A DNA stretch of 64,000 nt from Pleurotus ostreatus/Saccharomyces cerevisiae fusant. Taxonomy: Eukaryota > Opisthokonta. The stretch covers positions 124,001-188,000 of the forward strand of contig JAMQCK010000001.1 of the NCBI GenBank assembly GCA_024196135.1, given 5' to 3'. A program made the translations under genes and the position numbers. The notes under the pieces are model-generated. The model had not been told where the DNA came from. It ran no database searches and saw only the letters and a program-made list of their open reading frames with translations. Numbering within the stretch: the first letter of the stretch is position 1; the number at the start of each line of letters is the position of its first letter. This document shows positions 26,047-37,054 of this stretch, piece after piece.

Positions 26047-26148
26047 AGGCTATTGGGGTATTCCAGGCACCGCCTGCACAGGTCTGTTGGGGTACTCCAG
26101 ATATCGCCTATGGAGGTCTGTCAGGGTCTTCCAGGTATCGCCCGTCAA
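26047..26148. repeat. 34-bp tandem repeat immediately after the CBM1 stop
   Basis: Three imperfect 34-bp units begin at 26047, 26081 and 26115, each with a GG(T/G)...TCCAG core and ATCGCC-like end. The array starts at the base after the TGA, so it forms the start of the 3' UTR. Confidence 0.8.
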
Positions 26149-26173
26149 GGGAGGATTGGTCGGCACTGAAGGG

Positions 26174-26233
26174 CGGTGGTCACTGGCATGTACAGGCCCT
26201 TATCGGTGGACGTTGGCATGTACAGGGTATACC
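26174..26233. repeat. 30-bp repeat, two copies
   Basis: Two 30-bp units start with CGGTGG and share GGCATGTACAGG. They lie just downstream of the 34-bp array. Confidence 0.7.
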
Positions 26234-26440
26234 ATTTGTGCATCATTATACTCTACAGAAAGAATACAGGTTCAGGGTGTGTCCATAGCGAGAGAAAAGC
26301 GAAAGCGAATAAATAGGTAAGGAGGGTGAATGCCGGAGGAAGCGGACGGCAGAGGATAAGCTACAGTTCATCGCGTTGTCGAGCACGAGCGCGCATGTGT
26401 ACGGGGCGAGGGGATTCCAAATGGGGCCGACACTTGGTAG

Positions 26441-26500
26441 GGCAAAGGCAGAGAAGCGTGACGGAGACAAGGCAAAGGCAGCGAAATGGGACGGAGACAG
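26441..26500. repeat. 30-bp repeat, two copies
   Basis: Two units of ggcaaaggcag... each ending acggagaca lie at 26441 and 26471, in the 3' flank of the promethin-like gene. Confidence 0.8.
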
Positions 26501-26523
26501 GCCGTGTTCGTGAAGGGTATCCT

Positions 26524-27640
26524 TCATGACTCCTCCACCTTGGGCTTCACATCCCTCAACCCCTTGTTCTCGCCTTCGCCGTCCACGAGGATGATGTCCC
26601 CGTTGTGGTCGTAGGTCGCATTGGGGTCTGTCAAGAGCCGTCAGCATCCTGCTCCCTCGCACCATTTGCAGTATGCTGTCCCGCAAAAGGAGGAATCAAT
26701 CTACTTACCTCTCTTCTCACTAACCACACCGGGCCCCACCCCCACCCACGCCGCGACCTCGCCCACCCACGCATACACACCCTTCACACCGCCCTTATAC
26801 GCTAGTTGGCAGAGGCGGAAGGTAGCGTAGGCGCCGGCCCCAGAGGCGAGGACGAAGAAGGAGAGGACGGCGACGAGGAGGAGGGTGGCGAGGAGAATGG
26901 GGACTATTGGGGAGGGGTGGTTAGTTTCGGTTCATTACATTTGTTCGCGTGGAGGAGACGGAGGGGAGAATGGTGGGAATGCGAGAGGTGGGGGAATATG
27001 GTTGCGAGCAAAGGTGATGCAGGGAAAATGATGCGAAGAATAATCAAGGACGGCACGTCAGCCAGACAAGCACTCACGAAGGAAGAGTTCAACGACAATG
27101 ATGACACCCGCGGCGCAGCCGAGGGCGAAGAGCAGGATGGAGGTGATGATGAAGAGGGAGAAGCAACTAGAGTGATGTCAGCTTTGCGGTCACAGACAAT
27201 AGCATGATCTGGAAGGTTTGGAGAGGGTATGTGCGGGGAGGTGGATCGGGGTGGGCGAGGGCACATGATTGGCAAGGGCAGCAACACGCACACGAATGTG
27301 AGCACGGGTAACAAGCTTAGTGACCCGAAGACGGCGGCGACAGCCTGTGGGAGGCGCGCTCGTCAGTCTTATTCGTGCATGAGCAGAGGAGGTCACGCAC
27401 AAAAAGGGCAGGATGTTCAGCATAGAAGGATGCTCCCGTGTCCAGTGCTCGTCTGCCGTACGAGCTTTCGAATCTGGATAAGTGTCAGGATGGCGCTACA
27501 TCTCTATGGCACGTGCTGTCGTGTAAAGCAGCACGGGATGGTACTCACCGATGCGCATAGTCCCTTACTGCCGAGGCGCTCCGGTCGAACGTCGACTCGA
27601 GCTGCTCTTGCGGCGGTGCTTTCTCTTCCGTTGCGCCCAT
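26524..27640 (-). CDS. Promethin-like multi-pass membrane protein
   Basis: A membrane protein I can place only by architecture. The N-terminus is polar (MGATEEKAPPQEQLESTFDR, then SAVRDYAHRFESSYGRRALD and ASFYAEHPALF). Four hydrophobic stretches follow in short exons: AVAAVFGSLSLLPVLTFV, SLFIITSILLFALGCAAG, VIIVVELFL with VPILLATLLLVAVLSFF, and VLASGAGAYATF. The cytosolic tail reads LAYKGGVKGVYAWVGE, ending DILVDGEGENKGL-like acidic sequence and KPKVEES. Clustered hydrophobic hairpins with short loops resemble promethin/LDO proteins of lipid droplets, but this is a fold-level guess. About five introns interrupt it. The start ATG at 27640 is the first in frame, and it is divergent from the M20 gene. 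Confidence 0.6.
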
Positions 27641-28114
27641 CGTGACGTGCGCGTGTGGCGAACGTATGAAGAGCGTGGAATTCGAGGGTTTATGCTGCTT
27701 GGTAGATTCGTGTAAGATCGACAAGACCGTATGCGTGTCGTACTTCCGACACGCGGTTTGGGGTATGGGAGAAGCAGAGAACAAAGAACGCGCCAAATGG
27801 GTCGGGCGCATGTGAAAGCCAATGACGCGCTTCTTCGCTCGCGTGGCGCATTATCGCGCACTCCACGTGGCCTAATCACCCCCGCGGCGTCGCCGTTATC
27901 ACCCACCTCCGGGCGCTATCACGTACGTCTCCGACCCGCATCCATTCACTGTGCGCGTCCGGCACCTCGCGTTCATCGGCGCATACACACACCTCGTCGG
28001 CGCACTCCCTCCATCAACCTGACATCAGGCGTATTCACCTCGTCAGGCGCACGCCCATTCACTCATCACCGCACCGAGTAGATAGCCCACCGTCACGTAT
28101 ACTCAAGTAGGACC
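27641..28114. promoter_or_regulatory. Divergent promoter region of promethin-like and M20 genes
   Basis: This 474-bp spacer lies between two divergent start codons and has no coding frame. No canonical TATA box was seen on either side. Confidence 0.45.
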
Positions 28115-31006
28115 ATGCACCTGACCTCCCCCTCCTTCGCTTCCCCCACCACGCCCGAGATGTCTCTCTGGCGCCCCGAAGACACGGAACGCGCGACCGC
28201 CGCGCTGCCCGGCGCGGCGGACGGTGTCTGGCGGAGCGATATCCTGGACGCGATCGAGGAGACCATTGCGGGGATGGATGAAGAGCTGAGGGCATTGAGT
28301 CTGGATATACATGGTGAGTGGGGGCTTGGGCCATGGGTGCATGAGCTCCGTGAGGGGTGTGGATGCTCACGAACACATCTTGCAGACCACCCCGAGCTGA
28401 TGTTTGAAGAGCAGTACGTGAATGCACCCCCGGACGGTAGTCTTGTTTACTGAATATCCTTTCTTCTTTCCCCTCCACCCAGCCGCACGCACGACCTCCT
28501 CACCAACTTCTTCGAAAAGAAGGGCTTCACCGTCACCCGCCACCACATCCTCGAGACCGGCTGGCAGGCCGTGTGGGAGCATGGCGAGGGCGGGCGGACG
28601 ATCGGGGTCAACTGTGAGGTGGTTATCAGCCTCTATTCCCCCATCCGTTCTACTTCTATCCTTCACACCCTCCATACCCTTCTCTGCATCCCTTCCCTTG
28701 TCCTCCTGCCCCACTCCGAGGCCCACCTGCCCCACTCTGACGCCCTCCTGCCCCACTCTGACGCCCACCTGCCTCCTCCCGCCCCACGTCCTCTTTACCT
28801 TGCCTCAGTATTGCATGAAGAAAACGACACCCGTACTAACCTCCCTCCCAGATGGACGCCCTCCGCGGCATCGGGCACGCCTGCGGGCACAACCTCATCG
28901 CCATTGCCGGCGTCGCGGTCGCCTGCGCCGTCAAGGCTGCCCTTCAGCGTTTCGATATAGAGGGAAAAGTGGTGGTACTGGGGACGCCGGGTAAGTGTTT
29001 AGGTTGCGGTCTTGCTCCTCCATCGCAAATCGGCGCGCGTTCTGGTCATTCCGTACCACTGGCAGGGAGATGTATATATGCGTGGAATATGTGGCATATA
29101 TACGCGCTTTGTTGCATATATGCGCCCCTTGTTGCATATATGCGCCCTTTGTTGGATACCTTGGACACACAATGCTAACCTAACCTCACCCACAGCCGAA
29201 GAAGGCGGCGGCGGCAAGGTCATCATGCTCAAGCACGGCGCCTACAAGGGCATGTCTGCCTGCCTGATGTATGATTTCATCATATATCTCACCATGTTCA
29301 TATATCTCACCATGTTCATATATCTCACCATGTCACTCAATCTGCCCAGGTGCCACCCCGCCCCAGGCCCCAAGGGCTCCGTCAGCCTCACGAGCTGCCT
29401 CGCCATCCAGCACGTCGAGGTCGAGTATTTTGGGCATACGTGAGTGTCAGACTCTGCTGTCGTCTTTATCTCGATACTCTTTTCATCGCGCATCTCCTGT
29501 TCCTACGCGGCGCCACATCTCCTGTTCCTACGCGGTGCCACATCTCCTGTTCCTACGCGGCGCCACATCCTTTGCCGCATGTTTGTTTTCCTACGCGGCC
29601 AGCGAATGCACAGCGTGAATACATTTGACTGACCCTCCCCCCAAGCGCCCACGCCGCTCTCTCACCCTGGGAGGGCCGCAACGCGCTCGACGCGGCCGTG
29701 CTCGCGTATAACAACATATCCGCCCTCCGGCAACAACTCAAGCCCACCTACCGCGTGCACGGCGTTTTCGAGGGCAGGGATTGGGCGGTGAATGGTGAGT
29801 TCGTCGCTCCTTCCCCATGTCCCTTTGCCCATGCTAAGCCCATCACTCGCACCTTCCAAACCAATGTAACGCGCTAATCTTGAACTTCCAGTTATACCCA
29901 GCTATGCGAAATACACGTATGTGCTTAGGTGCAAAGTAATACGGAAGCGCCAAGGCTGATGCTGATCCTCCAGCGTCGCCATGCGCACGCCGACCCTCGC
30001 TGAGTTGAAGCCGTTGGTGGACCGGGTGATTCCGTGTTTGGAGTGAGCGGCTGAAGCTGTAGTCCGGGAGGAGCAACTCAACAGAAACCTATTCCTAGGG
30101 CTGCTGCCATGGCCGCGGGCGTCAAGTACAAGATCAACACGCTCGGGGAGACGTTTGACCTGAGGCAGAATACGGCGTTGGGCGCGGACGTTGCGGACAC
30201 TGTCCGCCGCCGGTACGGAGCCATCGACTACGAGTATGGGATCAAGAGCGCGAGTACGGATTTCGTGAGTGGAGTTTCTTGGAGTGTGGTTTCTTGGGCC
30301 TCTATTCATGCCCAGCTGCTATTGAGAACAGAGTTCGTTACTGACGAGACTTGCAGGGCAATGTGACCTATGGTACGCTTCAAATGAACTGTTTGGCGAC
30401 GCCTCGAAGCTGACTCATTCTAGCCCTCCCTGCGTTGCATCCTGGGTTCGGTAAGTATCCCTTCGACTTCCTTCACAGAGTATCGCATCTCAATTGAACG
30501 CCAACTAATTTCCCCCCAGCCATCCCCACCGTCCCCGGCGGCGGCAACCACACGCCCGAGTTCACCGCCGCGGCCGCGACACTGGAGGCGCACGCCGCGT
30601 GCTTGGATGTGTCGAAGGCGCTCGCGCTCACGGGAGTGCGCGTTGTGGCGGATGAGGTGTTCGAGAGGAAGGTGAGTGGTAGGGAGTGGTAGAGTTGAAT
30701 GTCCTCGCAACCGCGCACCTTGAGCTTCCCTCGAACGAGTATATCAAGTTCCCGAGGTAGCGAAGGCTGCGCCTGGAGCATAGTAGTCAACGAAGACTGC
30801 GGCTTGAAGCAAAGAACATCCGACTAACCCCTCTCCAGATCTGGAACGCCTTCGAGAAGGACAAGATCGAGCGCGGGCAGGTCGAGTTCGACGAGGCCGA
30901 CCTCGTGGAGCAGTTCGGGCGGATGAAGACGTGGATGGGGCATATGGGGCGGCGGGATGATGAGCAGCGGAGGCCGTGCTGCAGTGGGGTGCATGGGGAG
31001 GAGTGA
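28115..31006 (+). CDS. M20-family metallopeptidase/amidohydrolase
   Basis: Zn-dependent amidohydrolase of the PM20D2/carboxypeptidase-like M20 group, hydrolysing N-acyl amino acids or dipeptides. The exons give [32 protein letters not shown], then the metal-binding [34 protein letters not shown] with the catalytic Glu pair, and a dimerisation domain ([40 protein letters not shown]). Later exons give [20 protein letters not shown] and a final His in [20 protein letters not shown]. The family core is complete. There are more than ten introns, and four of them are lengthened by different minisatellites. The start could be 28115 or the in-frame ATG 45 nt later. There is no signal peptide, so it is probably cytosolic. 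Confidence 0.9.
28702..28772. repeat. 21-bp minisatellite in an M20-gene intron
   Basis: About 3.4 units of cc(t/a)cctgccccactc(t/c)ga(c/g)gc lie in the intron between the VNCE and MDAL exons. Confidence 0.85.
29091..29150. repeat. 20-bp minisatellite in an M20-gene intron
   Basis: Three units of gttgcatatatgcgccc(c/t)tt (first copy degenerate) lie at 29091, 29111 and 29131. Confidence 0.85.
29281..29334. repeat. 18-bp minisatellite in an M20-gene intron
   Basis: Three nearly identical units of catatatctcaccatgtt lie head to tail. Confidence 0.9.
29491..29565. repeat. 25-bp minisatellite in an M20-gene intron
   Basis: Three units begin catctcctgttcctacgcgg at 29491, 29516 and 29541. A partial fourth copy follows. 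Confidence 0.9.
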
Positions 31007-31286
31007 GGATGAGTGAGGTGGACGTGACATTTGAGGGCGCGAGATTCTGCGTCGAAGTGGCGAGCGTGCTGCTATGGAAGGGAAGAAGGCCATTGATTGG
31101 AGGGAGCTGATCAATATATAGGTGGATAAGTACGTGAGTCCAAAATATCAGATGAGGGATATGTACACTAATCTACACTTCTATCAGCAGCGATGTCAGT
31201 AAATATGTATCGAACAATGAACTATGGATCTATCATCGAGGCAAGAAAGGTGACAGTCAAATAGGGCCCGAGAAAAGTGGACGCGC

Positions 31287-32358
31287 TCAGTTCTCCGGCT
31301 TGCGCGCGTATATCATGTAGAACATGGCGCTCGAGTTCCTCGTCACCTCGTACTCTTTCTCCGCCGCGTCAAAGAGTGCGTCGAGCTCCGCCTCCGAACG
31401 CACCGAGCCCGATGTGCTCGATCTCGGTCCCGAGCCCTGGCCCACCAACCCCTCCGTCTGCATGAACGGCGTCTTCATCGACCGGAACACGTTCATCAAG
31501 TTGACGCGCGCATCCCTGCCCTCCTCCCCCGCCATCGGCGTGTCCCTCTCCTCAATCGTGATATCCACAAACCCCGCCTCCTCCAACAACCTCGGCAGCA
31601 CGTCCACATCCCACGCCAGCCCATGCGACGCCAGCAGCCTCCCAATCAAGCCACTCAGCCTCTCCGCCGCCGGCCCCGCGCGCCAGCGCCCCGCCTCGCC
31701 CAGCTGCACCCACCCGCCTGGCCGGAGCACGCGGAAGATGCCCGCGATCGCGTCCTCCCACTGCGTGCGCTGGAGCGCGAGGTAGAGCAGGCGCTGGTGC
31801 ACGAGGTCGAAGCGGCCGGCCCAGGCGGCGGGGAGCGCGGTCACGGAGGTGACGGCGAGGGAGACGTTGGTTGGGCGGGAGGCGAGGGGGAAGAGGCGCG
31901 GGGAGATGTCGATGCCGTGGAGGACGGAGCTGGGGTGGGCGGCGCGGGCGACGTCGAGGAGCCAGACGCCTGGGCGGGTGGGTTAGTGTGGTGTTCGACA
32001 GGGGTGACAGGGGGGACTGGAGGTGAGTGGTGTGCGGCCGAACTTACCGGCGCCGGTGCCACAGTCAAGAATGAAGAGCGGTTGGGTGAGGTCGATGGGT
32101 GCGAGGACGAGGCGGCCTTCGTAGAGGCGCTCGATAACCTGATGTTGAAGTTGCAACCTGGAAGTATGCTATGGGATGAAGCTCCTGGCATCTGTCCGAC
32201 AGCACTCACCGCTCTCCCTCCTCATCGTCGCATGGCAGCAAATACTGGTTCACCGAGTGGAACAGGCGCGGCTGGGACTCGGCCTTACTCGAAGACGCCG
32301 CCATAGTCACAGGCGAAGTGGGAGTCGAGAGCACCGAAGGCTGAATCGTCGCGAGCAT
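31287..32358 (-). CDS. Class I SAM-dependent methyltransferase (LaeA/UMTA-like)
   Basis: Small-molecule or protein methyltransferase with a Rossmann fold. The first exon starts at MLATIQPSVLSTPTSPV and reads FHSVNQYLLPCDDEEGER. A second exon gives HQVIERLYEGRLVLAPIDL and the SAM motif I LFILDCGTGAGVWLLDVA. Motif II is VLHGIDISPRLFPL, followed by AWAGRFDLVHQRLLYLAL and the post-motif RVLRPGGWVQLGEAGRW. The C-terminal part contains LLEEAGFVDITIEERDTPMA and ends MIYARKPEN. This is the layout of fungal LaeA-like methyltransferases, many of which sit near metabolic clusters. No cluster backbone is present here, so its substrate is unknown. Two introns are used. An alternative start is the later in-frame MAASSSKAES. 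Confidence 0.82.
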
Positions 32359-33699
32359 GGATGCGAACACTAGTCGGTAGTCACAGGCGTCAGGAAGCGA
32401 GGTATGTCTTGCAGAAACACCCTCCCCCCTCCCCGCCCTGGCCTTTATATTGACACCCTGCCGGCACAGCATCCGAACAATGTCAGTGCCACCCCCAGCG
32501 GGGCAGACCTGAGTCAGCCCGACGACCATGGCACTGGCACTGGCGCGCCCGCCACTGTCTTGGACGCCGCATCAAGGGCGCGTGGCACGGCGGCTCCCGC
32601 ATAAGTGGTAGGTATCAGGCTTCAGCGCCTCAACCCCCATTCACGCTGACGCAGGGGACCAGTGATGCGATGCGACATCCGCCATTAGCGCATTCGCTGA
32701 GCGATGGGGTGGGCCACGGATCACGAGGGAGACGCGCTTCCGCTGCTCGTCGCGTTCATCGAGGAGGGAATCCAGGGGATTGGCGTATTGATGGCGTCTT
32801 CTAGCCCATAGGCTTTGTTGCAAGGACGATCATCTCGCGCCTCTCATCTGTGTTCGCGACGACAGAATCAAGAAACGCAGTTGGGAGTGGACGAAGCCCC
32901 CCCCCCAATGGCCCTCCATCTCTCCGACTTTTTCGGGCCATGAAACCCCTACCGTCGACGCTCAATGGATGGTAGTTCTGTGTATTCGTCTGCGGAGGGG
33001 CGTTCACCATCGTTTGGATCTGCGCGAATGGTGAGTAATAGCACTTGTCCCCCGTAAAGCTGTGCTAATTACCGAAGAATGCGCTCGATACGCGATAGCT
33101 GCATACTCCATGTCATTACACGCCATCTTAGGCAGTGTGCTGCCTATCTCCTGAAGTCTGTGCGGTTTGACCAATAGGTGCTTTGTTGTCACTGTCAGCG
33201 CTGTTCGATGCCCGGGAACGTCAATCTGACTTCCAAGTTCAACATTATCATGTGAAAAGCAGCTGACCGTGCTCGCGTCCATCAACTTGAACCTGATGGC
33301 GGCGAGGGCAGCTTCATTTGCTGGACTGGACGTTCATCTCGGTCGCGTGTATCGCGCCATAGATGCCAGCGCTCCCCTTCGCTGATTGTCCCTCCGGCCT
33401 TTCATCAGAGCCCTTTTCGCCTTCTGACGATCTCAAGCCCGCCAAAGAAGTCCCATGGCCACGAAACCAGGATCGGGACCTTTGTGCGCGCCACAACCGA
33501 CTGCCAACACTACCAGATCGCCACGCCAGTTGGATCGCTCGGTCGTCCCGTCTTGCTTTCCCGTGATAACACCGTCCGAGGACCCGAGATACGCGATCAT
33601 CGTTCGTTGCTTGTACTTAAATGGCTTGGCTCGGTTTCCAGTGTCCAGCGCGCGCGCCAGCAACTCGGACTTCTGCTGCGCTGCAATATAGTGCGTTGA
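32359..33699. other. Gene-poor region
   Basis: I found no supported gene. A run of nine Cs lies near 32900, and short frames on both strands lack motifs or consistent splice sites. Confidence 0.4.
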
Positions 33700-34620
33700 T
33701 CAGACGGTGAGGTAAGTGAAGGGGCTAACAGATAATGAAGGGCTCGGACAAGGACCGGACAGGCGACAGGGCATAATTGGGCATTCCTTCAGCAATCGTC
33801 GGAGGTATTTCGTCGACGGTGTCCGACGTGTGCCCGAGTGTGCACGTTCTGTAGGGCCGTACGCGCAGTTGCCTGTCTTTCAGGCAGCACGGGTAGCTAC
33901 GCTGCGCAGAGCCTCCACAGCTTTGCACTTGTTTGCTCTTATCGGCCACCGACAAGTCTCCATGCGATGCGATCCTTCTTTTGACTCAGGTGTAGATCGC
34001 GCCTCCCCCACTCGCTCGATATGCCCTTTGATCTAGGGACTTGGTGCTTCAAGCGAGCCCGTCGCGTACTCCTGAAGATCAACATCGAAACAGTCGATAA
34101 TTTCTGGGAACGTATTGTGTGGGTGGAGCCTTGCTAGCTCGACTACGGTACCCTCCAGCTTGCGGAAAACTCGAGGCCGGTGGGTTCTGCGTTTACGACG
34201 ACGAAGTATGGCCGTTCGCACGTGCGGACTTAGGGTATGCGGGCTATGAACCAGGATTCTGAGAGTAGCATCGACGACCGTACTTCAGAATGCGAGATAC
34301 TCGCAGCCCTGCGAGGTTGTCAAAGTTCAACATTAGGTCACGCGAAAGGCACATGATATCATCCGCGGAATCATTCCACGTGGGAATGCTTCCGATCAAT
34401 TCCCACCACAAATCCTAAAGTTCAACCACGCAGTTCGACCTCGAAGACACGCCATAGCTATACGCCTGGAGACTGGGGTGCGCTCCCACTGCGCTGGAGC
34501 GGACATACTCTTCGATCTATCCACCTGCTGCCGGCTTGGCGCCATGGTTCGATGACGATCCGCCCGGCACCTGAACGTTGATAATGACACCGAGACAGCG
34601 CTATCAGCCCGGCTTTCATC
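33700..34620 (-). other. Possible unresolved or decayed F-box-like gene
   Basis: Pieces with coding character lie on the minus strand. After a plausible acceptor near 34415 the frame reads DLWWELIGSIPTWNDSADDI then MCLSRDLMLNFDN, which resembles an F-box start. A second piece reads VFRKLEGTVVELARLHPHNT and a third VDEIPPTIAEGMPNYAL. I could not connect them into one open gene, so it may be unresolved or degenerate. Confidence 0.2.
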
Positions 34621-34906
34621 GACAGTCCTCCCTTCTCCCGCGACGCCTATTGTCCATCTGTATCCTGATCTGTCTCTATGAGCTACACGCTGCGTCTCCA
34701 GATGAACACCACCCTTCGAACGGGCATCCCAGTGAATAAATTCTCTCTGGAGTCAACCCGCGCGTGCTGTCCCCACTGTCAACCCGTCATTTAGTCTCAT
34801 GTCTTAGACGCCGCCGCGCGCCTCCTAAGGTTAGTTTTCAAGTCACTCCCGGCGGCTTCTATAAGTAAACACGGTGGAAGACCGGCGGCCCACCAGCTCG
34901 CCCGCC

Positions 34907-36603
34907 ATGACTACCCCTCCTTTCGCCAGCACGTCCAGCACGCCAACGGGATTGATGAACACGGCGACCTCGATGGACTCTGTGGCGGACAGCCCGAAGG
35001 CGAGGGGAATGGCGACCCCGCTGTACGCGTTGGAGGACCCGAGCGGCGGCCTCGACTACACGCCCAGCTACATGGAGGACGCACCGCCCAGCTACCCGGA
35101 CGACTCGCCCAACTATACGACTCTATCATCGTCGGCGTCCTACCCCGCGGCGTCGCGGAAACAGTATTACAAGCCGCCCTCGCTCGCTGCCGCCCTCCTC
35201 GAGCGCGAAGGTCTCGGCGACCCCGGCGCCTTCCGCACCATATGTGGCAAGCACACGCACGCTGCGCGCGCGCCCTCGTGGCATTGGCCGCAGCGGTCCT
35301 CGCCCGCATCCCCCGCCGGCCACGGGCGCTCGCACTCCTCCACCGCGCGCCTCCCCTCATGGTCGAGCACCACGCCCCGGCGCAGCCTGCCCTCGCGCAC
35401 CGCGCTCAAGCCTTACTCGCACGCTTTACTATCCCACACGCCCACCAGCAACCCCCGCTCGTGGAAGAACTCGCAGAGCCTCTGGCTCTCGCTCTACTTC
35501 ACCGCTAATCTCGCGCTCACCCTATACAACAAGTCCGTGCTCATCAACTTTCCCTACCCCTACGCCTTGACGGCGGTACATTGTCTATCTGGGACGATCG
35601 GGACGATGGCGTGCGCGTGGCTGAAGGTGTTTAAGCCGCCGCGGCTGACGAGGGACGAGAAGGTGGTCATCGTGATGTTCAGCTTCTTGTACTCGATCAA
35701 CATCGTGGTCAGCAACCTCAGCTTGGGGTTGGTGTCGATACCTGTACGTATTCTTCATTTCGTGTCTTTCTTGGCGCATCGGCTAACACTCCATAGGTAC
35801 ACCAAGTTGTCCGCGCGTTAACGCCCATATTTACCCTGGCCATATCCATGATCCTGCTCTCCAAGCGGCCGACGAAGGGCAAAGTCATCTGCCTCATTCC
35901 CGTCATGGTGGGCGTTGGCTTCGCCACCTACGGCGACTACAACTGCACATTCTATGGCTTCCTCCTCACTATCCTCGGCACCGTTCTTGCCGCGCTCAAG
36001 ACCGTACTTACCAACGTCCTGCAAACCGCGCCCAAGGCCCCCATGACCCACGCCCACGATAGCAAGAGCGAGAAGCTCCCCGCGCCGAGCACGATATCCT
36101 CCCCCTCGAAATCCGTCCAAATACCCGTCAGCCGGACGCATACCCTGCACTTCCCCCGCCCGACGATTTCGCTCGACCCCATGTCGCTGCTCTACGTCCT
36201 CAGCCCCATCGCGTTCGCCGAGTGCATGCTGCTCAGCTGGATGACGGGCGAGTGGGACCAGGTCGTCACCGCGCTCGTCGGCAAGGACGGCCGCAGCATT
36301 CGCGCGCACTCGGGCATCGTCACCGCGCTCGCGCTCAACGGCTGCATCGCGTTCATGCTCAATGTCGTCAGCTTTGGGGCGAACAAGCGCGTCGGCGCCG
36401 TCGGAATGAGCGTGGCGGCGAATGTGAAGCAGGCGTTGACGATCTTGTTGGCGGTGCTGATTTTTGACTTCATGATTACGCCGTTGAACGTGTTGGGGAT
36501 CTCGTTGACCTTGATTGGCGGCGCGCTGTATGCGTGGGTGGAGCTTGCGGAGAAGCAGAGGAGGAAGGCGCTGCAGGAAGGGGCTAGTACTGCGAGGCCG
36601 TAA
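34907..36603 (+). CDS. Triose-phosphate/nucleotide-sugar transporter (TPT family)
   Basis: Drug/metabolite-transporter superfamily protein of about 547 residues with one 53-nt intron (35744-35796). The first roughly 200 residues are disordered and rich in Ser, Pro and Tyr (YTPSYMEDAPPSYPDDSPNY), which suggests a regulated cytosolic tail. The transporter core begins SLWLSLYFTANLALTLYNKS and continues FPYPYALTAVHCLSG, IVVSNLSLGLVSIPVHQVVR, ALTPIFTLAISMILLSKRPT, YGFLLTILGTVLAALKTVLT and GMSVAANVKQALTILLAVLI. The ending GGALYAWVELAEKQRR is the usual TPT C-terminus. The substrate may be a phosphorylated sugar or nucleotide sugar at the Golgi. It is not a close relative of the GDP-fucose-type carrier at 19.6-20.9 kb. 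The start is the first ATG; frames further upstream begin only at GTG. Confidence 0.88.
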
Positions 36604-37054
36604 AGCTATCCGATTCGGTTTACGAGTAACGCCTCATTTTCGAATTGTACCAACAGTCTATATCGCTCATCACACCAGTATACCTTGTAGATCCTAACTC
36701 TATGTTCCTGTGTGCCAACTTCCATCTAGCACATTGTAGACCAGCGCTATGTCGCTACACTGTACTTATCCCAATCATAGCCTATCTTACCATTTTGACG
36801 AATTTCTCCTCGAAGCCTCAATTCTTTGGACTCTTTTTACCTCTCTTTCAGACGCAGCGGCGCCCTTTCGAGCCAATTGAAAGTTGTGGGTCCAGGAAGG
36901 AAAAGTGGCGGCGTTTGTTTGTCCCTGCTGACACGTCCGCCGATTCAAGCGCTGTGACGCGTGACTAATATAAGGTCTTCCTTGTCCATCATCACCTCCG
37001 CGCCTTTACATCTAACCCTCACCCGCACTGGCAAGCCGTACAGCGCCGATAAAT
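36604..37054. other. Spacer between transporter and RING genes
   Basis: No coding frame is supported. It holds the transporter 3' flank and the RING gene promoter. Confidence 0.5.

Noticed and set aside
31623..32306. 227-codon plus-strand frame
   Set aside because: Antisense to the methyltransferase gene, whose SAM motifs are on the other strand; composition is Ala/Gly/Glu-rich as expected for a GC-rich shadow.
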